The notes below the pieces were generated by a model. It did not search any database. It saw only the letters and a list, made by a program, of their open reading frames with translations, and was not told the origin of the DNA. Below, piece by piece: positions 14,418-22,492 of a stretch of 64,000 bases of DNA (the first letter of the stretch is position 1; every line of letters starts with the position of its first letter). Position numbers and translations under genes: made by a program. This DNA comes from Fibrella aquatilis. GTDB lineage: Bacteria; Bacteroidota; Bacteroidia; Cytophagales; Spirosomataceae. The stretch is taken from assembly GCF_017353255.1 (NCBI RefSeq), contig NZ_JAFMYU010000017.1:95771-159770 (forward strand), read 5' to 3'.

Positions 14418-15731
14418 TTGACGAACCCTCCCTTACGCCGTGTATTGACCACCGTTCAGCTTTGGGGCATTGCGGTGGGGCTGGTTATCTCTGGCGAGTA
14501 TTTTGGCTGGAACTACGGCTGGCAGGTAGCGGGTACCCTGGGATTTGGCGTAGCTACTGCCATTGTCACGGTATTTTACGTCGCGTTTGTATTCAGCTAT
14601 ACCGAACTCACTACGGCCATTCCTGACGCGGGCGGGCCGTTTGCTTATGCCTACCGCGCTTTTGGCCCAACGGGGGGCTTCCTGGCAGGCTACGCTACCC
14701 TGGTCGATTTTTTACTGGCACCACCAGCCATTGCGGCGGCGTTGGGAGCCTACGCCCATTTTCTTAATCCAGCCCTGTCGCCACTTTGGGTGGGGGTTAT
14801 TTCGTACTCGGTCTTTGTGGGCATTAACATGCTGGGTGTACGCGATTCGGCCAATTTTTCGCTTATCGTAACCATCCTGGCCGTGGTTGAACTGCTGGTG
14901 TTTATGGGGCTGGTAGCCCCGGCTTTTAAGTTCGACAATGTGGTGGCACATACCGAGCAGTTTAAGTGGACGAGTGTGTTTGCCGCCCTACCGTTTGCCA
15001 TCTGGCTCTACCTGGCTATCGAGGGCGTGGCCATGGTGGCCGAAGAAGTAAAAGATCCCCGCCGCACCATACCCCGCGCCTACCTGCTCAGCATCGGCAC
15101 GCTGGTACTGCTGGCCGTGGGCACCATGCTCCTTTGCGCCGGGGCCGGCGACTGGCGCCGCCTCGCCACCATCGACTACCCCCTCCCCGAAACCCTAGCT
15201 ATGGTATTGGGGCACAACAGCGTCTGGACTAGGCTGTTTGCCAGCATTGGCTTGTTTGGGCTGGTGGCATCGTTCCACTGCAACACGCTGGGCTATTCAC
15301 GGCAGATCTACGTACTGGCCCGCAACGGCTATCTTCCCGCTTTTCTGGCCCAGGTAAACGAACGATTCCGCACGCCCCACTGGGCCTTGGTTGTGGGGGG
15401 TGGCATTGGCCTAGTGGCCCTTTTTTCGGGCAGCACCGACCAGATCATCGTGCTGTCGGCACTGGGGGCCATTGTCATGTACGGCATCAGTTTAGTTAGT
15501 CTGCTGGCCTTACGGCGGCGAGAACCAACCCTTGAACGGCCCTTTAAAACGCCATTTTATCCCTTTTTGCCCCTGCTGGCCCTGTTTCTGTCCTTAATTT
15601 GCTTACTTGCCATCGTCTACTTTAACCCCCGGCTAAGTGCGCTGTTTCTGGGTCTTGGCGGCCTGTCATTACTGGTCTTTCGACTGGTTGGCCGCCGTGC
15701 CGTTCCAGTTAAGCTCAACATGCTTGATTAG
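14418..15731 (+). CDS. APC-family amino acid/amine permease, ethanolamine permease-like
   Basis: The 437-residue protein has about 12 transmembrane helices of the APC superfamily. The N-terminal segment (LWGIAVGLVISGEYFGWNYG) and TELTTAIPDAGGPFAYAYRA are close to what is seen in ethanolamine permeases. It would import a small amine or amino acid with protons. No ethanolamine ammonia-lyase genes are in the window, so the substrate is uncertain. The start is a TTG at 14418 directly behind the octamer repeat; no upstream ATG gives a better N-terminus. The next gene begins 3 nt after the stop, so they share a transcript. Confidence 0.8.
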   Translation: MTNPPLRRVLTTVQLWGIAVGLVISGEYFGWNYGWQVAGTLGFGVATAIVTVFYVAFVFSYTELTTAIPDAGGPFAYAYRAFGPTGGFLAGYATLVDFLLAPPAIAAALGAYAHFLNPALSPLWVGVISYSVFVGINMLGVRDSANFSLIVTILAVVELLVFMGLVAPAFKFDNVVAHTEQFKWTSVFAALPFAIWLYLAIEGVAMVAEEVKDPRRTIPRAYLLSIGTLVLLAVGTMLLCAGAGDWRRLATIDYPLPETLAMVLGHNSVWTRLFASIGLFGLVASFHCNTLGYSRQIYVLARNGYLPAFLAQVNERFRTPHWALVVGGGIGLVALFSGSTDQIIVLSALGAIVMYGISLVSLLALRRREPTLERPFKTPFYPFLPLLALFLSLICLLAIVYFNPRLSALFLGLGGLSLLVFRLVGRRAVPVKLNMLD

Positions 15732-15734
15732 GCA

Positions 15735-16445
15735 ATGACCACCAAAACACCCGCCACCGCCCCCCTGCCCGACTGGCTTGCCGATGAGGCTAGTTTGGCT
15801 GATGAAGCTGTGTTGTTTGGTCTATCCGAAGCGCGACCTGATGAACGCCTGGCCCAGATCAGGCTGGCCTTTTTGGAACGTACGGTGCTGGTGGAAAAGC
15901 AAATTGAGCAGGCGCAGGAGCACGTGAGTGATTTGAACGCCGTCATTGACGCCGCTCAGACGGACCTGAATGCGCTGCAAACACTACAGCTAACGGGCCA
16001 AAAACGCCTGTTTTCTCTTGCCGGACAGCGATTGCTAATCAGGTTTGGCCTGTCGCTGGTGGGGTGTGCAGCGGTGATTTTTAGTACCAATCAGTTACTA
16101 CCAACGCCATTTGCGAGTGTGCTGCTGGGCGGATTAGTAGGCCTGGGGGGCATCGGTGCGGCCTTGATTCGGTATGCGGCCGACGGGCGGGCCAGACTCA
16201 ATCAGCAACAGGCCGACCGGCTGATCCAAGAGCAGCGACTGGCAAAAACGGAGAGTAAACTAGTTGATTATCAACAAACTAAGCAACAATTAATTGCCGA
16301 CTTGTACCAGTATGAAGCCATTCGCGATGCACAGCATGCCCACCGCGACCGGCTGATACGCCTCTTCGAGAGCGAGTTCGACCTGGCCCGCAGTCTCCGC
16401 TACAGCCTCAACCCCAACGACTACCGCTATTCAGAGGGAATTTGA
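15735..16445 (+). CDS. Coiled-coil membrane protein, function unknown (first of a pair)
   Basis: I do not recognise this 236-residue protein. An N-terminal helix rich in Glu/Gln/Leu (about 30-95, a likely coiled coil) is followed by two transmembrane helices (about 100-145, RLLIRFGLSLVGCAAVIFST and FASVLLGGLVGLGGIGAALI). A second coiled coil (about 150-215) and a basic/acidic C-terminus follow. It begins 3 nt after the permease stop and is followed by another protein with the same coil/membrane/coil plan. The pair may form a membrane-bound complex; no enzyme motif is visible. Confidence 0.7.
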   Translation: MTTKTPATAPLPDWLADEASLADEAVLFGLSEARPDERLAQIRLAFLERTVLVEKQIEQAQEHVSDLNAVIDAAQTDLNALQTLQLTGQKRLFSLAGQRLLIRFGLSLVGCAAVIFSTNQLLPTPFASVLLGGLVGLGGIGAALIRYAADGRARLNQQQADRLIQEQRLAKTESKLVDYQQTKQQLIADLYQYEAIRDAQHAHRDRLIRLFESEFDLARSLRYSLNPNDYRYSEGI

Positions 16446-16446
16446 C

Positions 16447-16481
16447 GTTAAGGTTTAAAGTCTAATGTCCAAAGTCCAATG
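16447..16481 (+). repeat. Five degenerate heptads followed by a polypyrimidine tract
   Basis: Right after the stop codon come GTTAAGG, TTTAAAG, TCTAATG, TCCAAAG, TCCAATG (consensus NNYAAWG). From 16482 to 16530 the strand is almost pure C/T up to the next ATG, without a ribosome-binding purine stretch. There is no inverted counterpart, so this would be a one-armed version of the repeat family. Confidence 0.6.
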
Positions 16482-16531
16482 TTTCTCCCTTCCTCCCTCC
16501 TCCTTTCCTCCCCTCCTCCTCCCTACCCCCC

Positions 16532-17815
16532 ATGTCCGACTATTTGCATGGCTACGACAGTGGCCGCGAGGGTTCGCCCCGCGATTCATTTGAAAGTATG
16601 GTGTCGAGTCAGGAACATGAGGTGTTTTTGACGAAACAAATTACTAGGCGCGAAGCCGACATCGTCCTGCTAGACAGTCAGCTTGAGCAGACCCTGGCCC
16701 AACAGGTCGTTCTTCAGGAGCAACTCATGTCGGTTGCTGCCGCCCGCTCGGCGGGGCAGGTGCGGGTAGACCAACTGCGGAAGCAACAGTTTGACAATCA
16801 GACAGAACAGGCGCAGTTAGTGGCGCGGAGGCTGGCCCTTACGGCGGAATATTCGCTGCTGAGCGGGTTGTTTTTCTTCGTAGCGGGACTGTCGTTTTTG
16901 CTCGGCGACCTGGTAATCTCGCACGAGATTGTGGCCTACGCACTCAATATCCGCGACAACCTGGAGGCCTGGGCGTTTGCGGCGGGGCTGGCGATGGTGA
17001 CGGTGCTGCTGAAACCCACCTACGACCGCCTGATTGAGCGCCCCTACCAAACCGACCCGGTGCGGTATGGAGGGCGATATAGTCGTTTCAAAATCTTATT
17101 GGCCGTTTTTGCGCTCATCACGCTCATGGTACTTGGCTGGTTTCGTTACGAAGCCTACCGCACCGATCAGCTCAAGGCGGCCATCAACCGCAGCATCCGG
17201 CAGTTGCAACAAAATACCCTGCCTACCGACGACCCCGCCGCCACGGTAGTCGACCCGGCGGTGCTGGCTAAGATTGAACAGCAACTGGCGCAGTCGGGTG
17301 AGCTAAACGTGGCGTTGGTAGGTAGCCCCTGGGCCATGCTGTCGTTTGTACTGAGCGGGCTACTGTTTGCACTGGCAGGTGCCGTTTGCCTGGGCATCGG
17401 CCTGCCCGTTTTGGCCGTTTTCTGGACGCGCTGGCTGCAGATAGACCGGCGGCGGGGCGTGTTGCGACGGCGGGAACGGGCGTTACTACGCGTGTTGACA
17501 CCATTGGAAGAAGCTCATAATGAGCGAAATACGCACCACCAGGCGCTAACTGAGCAACTAGGTCAACTGCCCAATTTAACTGAACTTCGGCAACATCGTC
17601 AGGAACTGGTTTTGTTCATAGAAACCCTGGGCAATGAACTCCGCCTCGCCATCACCGACCGGCGCATTGCGCAGTATACCGATGGGTATGCCAAAGGCGA
17701 AGCCGACCGCGACTCAACGCCTAGTCGTAATGAAGCTAACCCGCTGATGCCCCGCCCGCACCAAGCCATCCGGCAGTTGATCCGGCAGCGGCTCGATGGG
17801 CCAAATGATCAGTAA
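16532..17815 (+). CDS. Coiled-coil multi-pass membrane protein, function unknown (second of a pair)
   Basis: This 427-residue protein is not recognised. Residues about 25-100 form a Gln/Leu-rich coiled coil. Hydrophobic segments follow at about 108-130, 148-165, 188-208, and a long pair at 268-305 (WAMLSFVLSGLLFALAGAVC and following). A second coiled coil lies at about 315-390 with an Arg-rich start (RRRGVLRRRERALLR), and a charged tail follows. The plan repeats that of the preceding gene with extra membrane helices and a roughly 60-residue loop between them (DQLKAAINRSIRQLQQNTLP). No nucleotide-binding or protease motif is seen. Co-transcription with the preceding gene is likely. Confidence 0.7.
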   Translation: MSDYLHGYDSGREGSPRDSFESMVSSQEHEVFLTKQITRREADIVLLDSQLEQTLAQQVVLQEQLMSVAAARSAGQVRVDQLRKQQFDNQTEQAQLVARRLALTAEYSLLSGLFFFVAGLSFLLGDLVISHEIVAYALNIRDNLEAWAFAAGLAMVTVLLKPTYDRLIERPYQTDPVRYGGRYSRFKILLAVFALITLMVLGWFRYEAYRTDQLKAAINRSIRQLQQNTLPTDDPAATVVDPAVLAKIEQQLAQSGELNVALVGSPWAMLSFVLSGLLFALAGAVCLGIGLPVLAVFWTRWLQIDRRRGVLRRRERALLRVLTPLEEAHNERNTHHQALTEQLGQLPNLTELRQHRQELVLFIETLGNELRLAITDRRIAQYTDGYAKGEADRDSTPSRNEANPLMPRPHQAIRQLIRQRLDGPNDQ

Positions 17816-17995
17816 ATTGTAAATTACAAATATATGGTCATAAAATAATACTTCTCTCTACTAGTAGCCAATTTATGTACTAATGTAAGGTATTGTATAA
17901 CTAATTCTATAGATAAAAAATGGGTAATATTCTGGTAATGCACCACCGTTATATTGGGTGAAATATGTTGTCATCAACGCTTTCCCCCAATTCGT

Positions 17996-20900
17996 ATGCA
18001 TCAACCACTACGGTTTTTCTGGCTCCTGTTTGTAGGAGCTTTTTTTGTGCTTACGCCATCTGTTTTTGGTCAAATTTCTGTCACAAGTGGCGGCACAGCT
18101 TACACACAAGATTTTAACACGCTGCCTACCACTGGTACACCTGCCTTTGTACAAAACAGTATAGTAACTGGTGTCTACGGTGAAAGGACTGGTACCGGGA
18201 CTACCATTGTAGCTGATGCTGGTTCAAACACTGGAGGCAACCTGTATAGCTACGGAACGGGTACTACCACCGAGCGTGCACTTGGCTCAGTTGGTTCTGG
18301 TAATGCTGCCGCTGGCAATTTTGCATATGGCGTACGTTTTAAAAATAACACAACCAGTACGATTACCTCATTTCAAGTCTCTTACACTGGTGAACAATGG
18401 CGAAGCGGCGGTACCACATCGAATGCACAGACCGTAACTTTTTCGTACCTAGTATCATCGGCTGCTATTACGACATCTGCGCCAGGCACGGCAGCACCGG
18501 CGGGCTACGTAGCTAACACATCGCTCGATTTTACGTCACTCATTAACAATGCAGCGGCTGGTTCGCTTGATGGTAACGCAGCGGCTAATCGGGCTACAAA
18601 GACTGCCACCATAACTGTTACTATTAATTCTGGTGACGAATTAATGTTACGTTGGTATGATCCTGACCACTCAGGAACTGATCACGGACTCGCTATAGAC
18701 GACTTATCAGTCACCTTCACTACGTCCACACCCCCTACCGGCCCAACCTTATCGGCTAACCCAACGACGCTAACGATTCCTGCGACGACGCAAGGAAACA
18801 CCTCTTCTTCAGCCTCCTATGTACTGACTGCCAGTAACTTGACAAATGCCATTACAATAACGGCACCAAACAGCAACATTGAGATTAGCCCTGACAACAC
18901 GACGTTTTCCAGCAGCTTTACACTGCCACAAACCACTACGTCGGCCACAATATATGCCCGTTTAACGGGGGCTACACAGGGGACTTTTTCGGGCAATATT
19001 GTCAATGCCAGCACAGGGGCCACGTCGGTCAACGTAGCGGCGAGTGGTACGGTGAATGCGGCGGTAGGTACGTTTACCAGGATCAGCACCATCCAGGGAT
19101 CGGGTAATGCGGTGGCCGTTACGGGAGCACAGAACATTGAAGGTATCGTGACGCGGAAGTTTGCAGGAGCCACCGGACAGAATGGTTTTTACGTACAGGA
19201 AGAAGACGCCGATCAGGATGGTAACCCGGCTACTTCAGAAGGCATTTTCTGCTATGACCCTGCCGGGCTGTTTACGGGCAATGTGGGCGACAAGGTACAG
19301 GTAGCCGGCACACCCGCCGAGTTTGCCAGCGCGTCGGGCGGGGTAAACAGTAGCCTTACGCAGTTGGCCAACCTAACCAGCGTGGTCAATTTGGGAGCCA
19401 GCACCCTGCCTGCCGCCACCAACGTGACCCTGCCTTTTGCGGCCTCGTCTGGTGGTGTATCGGCCCTGGAGCGGTATGAGGGTATGCTTATTCAACTGAG
19501 TGCTGCCACTGGCAACCTCACGGTGACTGAAACGTTTAGCCTGCGGCAGTATGGACAGATTACCCTCTCGGCAACCGACGGCACCAATCAGGCCGGTACC
19601 GATGGTCGCATTGACCAGTACACGCAATTTAATACACCCAGCGTGAGCGGCTATGCAGCCTACGAGGCAGCCGTTGATCGCCGCCAGATCATCCTTGACG
19701 ATGCCAGCAGCACGTCGTACCCGGCCACCATTATTCATTCACGGGGCGGAAACCCCCTCACAGCCAGCAACACCGTGCGCGGTGGCGACGACGTGGCTAG
19801 TATCACGGCGGTGCTCGATGAGCGGTTCGATGGCTACCGACTACAGACCAACACCGGTGTCAATTTCAACGCTGCCAACCCTCGTCCGGCCACCATACCC
19901 AATGTTGGCGGAACGTTGAAGGTTGGTTTTGCCAACGTCCTCAACTACTTCACCACCTTCGGCGCAACCAACGACCGGGGGGCCGACAATGCCACCGAGT
20001 TTTCGCGGCAGCGGGCCAAAGTTATTGCCAACCTGATTGGTACGGGGGCTGACGTTATCGGCCTGAGCGAAATTCAGAACAAAACCCAAAATGACAACGG
20101 CGTTACGGCACTGAACGATCTGGTGAGCGGCATGAACGCCGTAGCGGGTGCCGGTACCTATGCGTTTGTCACGCCTAACACGCTGGCCAGTACGGATTTC
20201 ATTACCGTAGCCATCCTCTATAAACCAGCCATGGTGTCGCTGGTAGGGCAAGCCGTACCCATTCCGGGCAGTTTCGGGCAGGGGGCTTTTGGCGTGGTGG
20301 GCCGCTCGGCTATTGCGCAGACCTTCCAGCAAATTAGCGGTGGTGGCGACGGCATTTTTACGCTCGTAGCCAACCACTGGAAATCGAAGGGGTCATCAGC
20401 TGGCCAAGCAGGGGATGCCGACGCGGGCGATGGACAGGGCTTTTCGAGCGGTACCCGCACCCGTCAGGCGCAGGACCTGCTCCAGTGGATCAATACCAAA
20501 CCAACTGGCACACAGGACCCCGATTACCTGATTGTGGGTGACCTGAACGCCTATGCGAGCGAAACGCCCCTCACTACACTCGAAAACGGCGGCTACACGG
20601 CGCTCATTCCCAAGAGCAGCTATTCGTTTGCATTCAAAGGGGAGTGGGGGTCACTGGATCATGCCTTAGCAAACAGTGCATTACAAGGTCAGGTAACGGG
20701 TGCTACCAAGTGGTATATCAATTCAGATGAGCCTACGGCCTTGGACTACAACACTGAAAACAAGACAACAGCGCAGCAGACCAGCCTGTACAACGCCGAC
20801 CAATACCGCTCTGCCGACCACGACCCGCTGGTGGTGGGGCTGAACCTGACGGCTGCCCTGCCTGTGCAGCTTGTCAATTTCCGGGCGTCGGTGGTGGGCG

Positions 20901-21400
20901 ATCAGGTGGTGCTGAACTGGGAAACCACAATGGAGAAGAACGCCGCCCATTTTGTGGTGGAACGAAGCACCAACCTGAGCGAGTTTGGTGCCATTGGCCA
21001 GGTAGCATCAGCGGGCAATTCGGCTACGCGCCGGGCCTATAACCTCATTGACCCAGCCCCCCGACCCGGTACTAACTACTACCGCCTCCGCACCATTGAC
21101 CGCGATGGCAGCAGTGAGCTGAGTAAAGTAGTGGCCGCCACCTTCGACGATGAAACGCCAGTGATGACCCTCATGGGCAACCCCATTTCTGACGGAAAAA
21201 TCAGGCTGGCGGTGCGCAACATGGCCGGGGCAACCTACCAACTGCGTACCCTCACCGGTCAGACCATCCGCACCAGCATCGTGAGCCAGAATGACCGGCT
21301 AGTTGAACTACAACTGAGCCAGGCTGTTGGCGCGGGCATCTACCTGCTAGAAGGTCAGGTGGGAATTACACGCCAAGTGGTAAAGATTCTGGCTGATTAG
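17996..21400 (+). CDS. Secreted ExeM/NucH-type nuclease with probable type IX sorting tail
   Basis: The 1134-residue protein starts with a signal peptide (FFWLLFVGAFFVLTPSVFGQ). The N-terminal half is Thr/Ser/Ala-rich beta-sandwich material, including a sheet-like module around DYDPDHSGTDHGLAIDDLSV-type sequence near 225-245 and an OB-like region (about 360-610). An endonuclease/exonuclease/phosphatase domain (about 635-955) has ADVIGLSEIQN, VANHWKSKG, DYLIVGDLNAY and SADHDPLVVG, the metal-binding and catalytic motifs of ExeM/NucH extracellular nucleases. The C-terminal region (from LPVQLVNFRA) is a fibronectin-like module plus a tail ending YLLEGQVGITRQVVKILAD, typical of type IX secretion cargo. 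It probably degrades extracellular DNA. I start at the ATG at 17996; a TTG at 17954 would spoil the signal peptide. Confidence 0.88.
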   Translation: MHQPLRFFWLLFVGAFFVLTPSVFGQISVTSGGTAYTQDFNTLPTTGTPAFVQNSIVTGVYGERTGTGTTIVADAGSNTGGNLYSYGTGTTTERALGSVGSGNAAAGNFAYGVRFKNNTTSTITSFQVSYTGEQWRSGGTTSNAQTVTFSYLVSSAAITTSAPGTAAPAGYVANTSLDFTSLINNAAAGSLDGNAAANRATKTATITVTINSGDELMLRWYDPDHSGTDHGLAIDDLSVTFTTSTPPTGPTLSANPTTLTIPATTQGNTSSSASYVLTASNLTNAITITAPNSNIEISPDNTTFSSSFTLPQTTTSATIYARLTGATQGTFSGNIVNASTGATSVNVAASGTVNAAVGTFTRISTIQGSGNAVAVTGAQNIEGIVTRKFAGATGQNGFYVQEEDADQDGNPATSEGIFCYDPAGLFTGNVGDKVQVAGTPAEFASASGGVNSSLTQLANLTSVVNLGASTLPAATNVTLPFAASSGGVSALERYEGMLIQLSAATGNLTVTETFSLRQYGQITLSATDGTNQAGTDGRIDQYTQFNTPSVSGYAAYEAAVDRRQIILDDASSTSYPATIIHSRGGNPLTASNTVRGGDDVASITAVLDERFDGYRLQTNTGVNFNAANPRPATIPNVGGTLKVGFANVLNYFTTFGATNDRGADNATEFSRQRAKVIANLIGTGADVIGLSEIQNKTQNDNGVTALNDLVSGMNAVAGAGTYAFVTPNTLASTDFITVAILYKPAMVSLVGQAVPIPGSFGQGAFGVVGRSAIAQTFQQISGGGDGIFTLVANHWKSKGSSAGQAGDADAGDGQGFSSGTRTRQAQDLLQWINTKPTGTQDPDYLIVGDLNAYASETPLTTLENGGYTALIPKSSYSFAFKGEWGSLDHALANSALQGQVTGATKWYINSDEPTALDYNTENKTTAQQTSLYNADQYRSADHDPLVVGLNLTAALPVQLVNFRASVVGDQVVLNWETTMEKNAAHFVVERSTNLSEFGAIGQVASAGNSATRRAYNLIDPAPRPGTNYYRLRTIDRDGSSELSKVVAATFDDETPVMTLMGNPISDGKIRLAVRNMAGATYQLRTLTGQTIRTSIVSQNDRLVELQLSQAVGAGIYLLEGQVGITRQVVKILAD

Positions 21401-21402
21401 AA

Positions 21403-22410
21403 TCAACTGAATACCAGCAGCTTATCCTGAGCTATATGCAATCGGACTTCGTCGCCAATGCGCCTATCGGTCTGCGAAACCAGCGCCCGGAGTGCCACAA
21501 ATCGGTTTAGGCGCACGAGTAGTTCGGTGTCGCGCCCCCCAAAAAATACCCGCTCGACCCTGCCCGATACCGTTCCGGCAGGGTCAATTTGTATGTGCTC
21601 GGGGCGCAGGCCGTACTCAGTGTCGGGGTTGCCCAGGGCGGGTAGTCCAAGCGAGGGCAGGTGCTTCCCCCGGATGAGGTTGACAGGGCCGGTGAGGCTG
21701 GCGGCGTAGGCATTTTTGGGTTGGCCATACACCGCCCGTGGGGTGTCGAGCTGAATCAGTCGTCCGCGTTGCAACAGACCAATTTGGTCGGAGATAGACA
21801 GGGCGTCGGAGGCGTCGTGGGTCACGAACAGGCATGCCGTACCCGCATCAGGGCCGGTGGTGCTGTTGCGAACCAGGTCGATGAGTACGTCGCGGATGAG
21901 CAGGCGATTAGGCAGGTCGAGGTGACTAAACGGCTCGTCGAGCAGCAGTACACGGGCGGGTTCGGCAATGGCGCGGGCAATAGCGGTGCGTTGCTTTTCG
22001 CCCCCCGACGTTTCGCGGGGTTTGTGGTGTTGCACGGCTTCAAGGCGGCAGAGGCGCAGGAGTTCGTTTACGCGTTGGTCGCGGTAGGTGCGTTCGTAGT
22101 AACGCAGGGCAAAGGCAATGTTTTCGCGGATGGTCACGTTGGGCATCAGCTGGTATTCCTGATGTACCACCCGTATCTGTGGGTGCCCTGCTACGAGCCT
22201 ATCTTTCGGCCCCGCCACCGCCTCGTTGTCGAGCCGAATAGTGCCCCGGTCGGCATCCAGCAGCCCCGCCAACAGGTTCAGCAGCGTACTCTTCCCCGAC
22301 CCGCTTGCCCCCACCAACGCCACCATCTCCCCCGCCGCCAGCGACAGCGACACGTTCCGCACCGCAGCAAGCGCATCAAACGATTTAGACAGATTGTGGG
22401 CTGTGAGCAT
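21403..22410 (-). CDS. ABC transporter ATP-binding protein with TOBE-like C-terminus
   Basis: The 335-residue ATPase has Walker A GASGSGKST, Q-loop HQEYQLMPN, signature SGGEKQR, Walker B VLLLDEPFSHLD and H-loop FVTHD. The C-terminal 100 residues (PVNLIRG, then GLRPEHIQI) form a TOBE-like domain as in importers of the PotA/FbpC/UgpC type, so the substrate may be iron, polyamine or sugar. No permease or binding protein is encoded nearby. Its first 88 bp occur again at 24068-24155 beyond the S41 gene, so the upstream region of this gene has been rearranged and its original promoter or operon partner may be lost. Confidence 0.88.
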   Translation of the reverse strand: MLTAHNLSKSFDALAAVRNVSLSLAAGEMVALVGASGSGKSTLLNLLAGLLDADRGTIRLDNEAVAGPKDRLVAGHPQIRVVHQEYQLMPNVTIRENIAFALRYYERTYRDQRVNELLRLCRLEAVQHHKPRETSGGEKQRTAIARAIAEPARVLLLDEPFSHLDLPNRLLIRDVLIDLVRNSTTGPDAGTACLFVTHDASDALSISDQIGLLQRGRLIQLDTPRAVYGQPKNAYAASLTGPVNLIRGKHLPSLGLPALGNPDTEYGLRPEHIQIDPAGTVSGRVERVFFGGRDTELLVRLNRFVALRALVSQTDRRIGDEVRLHIAQDKLLVFS

Positions 22411-22412
22411 AG
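22325..22412 (-). repeat. 88-bp direct repeat, copy A (5' end of the ABC ATPase gene)
   Basis: This segment covers the first 28 codons of the ABC ATPase gene and its start codon. It matches 24068-24155 at 86 of 88 positions in the same orientation. The copies flank 1655 bp carrying the oppositely oriented S41 gene. The 9-mer AGTGCGTTA following this copy (22411-22419) recurs at 24732-24740 beyond the HAD gene. Confidence 0.95.
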
Positions 22413-22492
22413 TGCGTTAAGTAAATTCATGACTGATTTTGTGCAAAGAAGGGGGTTCATGCATCAATAATCTCACTACCTCTCTTGAACTC

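Noticed and set aside
21661..22470. 269-codon plus-strand frame opposite the ABC ATPase
   Set aside because: The ATPase has all catalytic motifs on the minus strand, and the plus-strand translation is low in structure.
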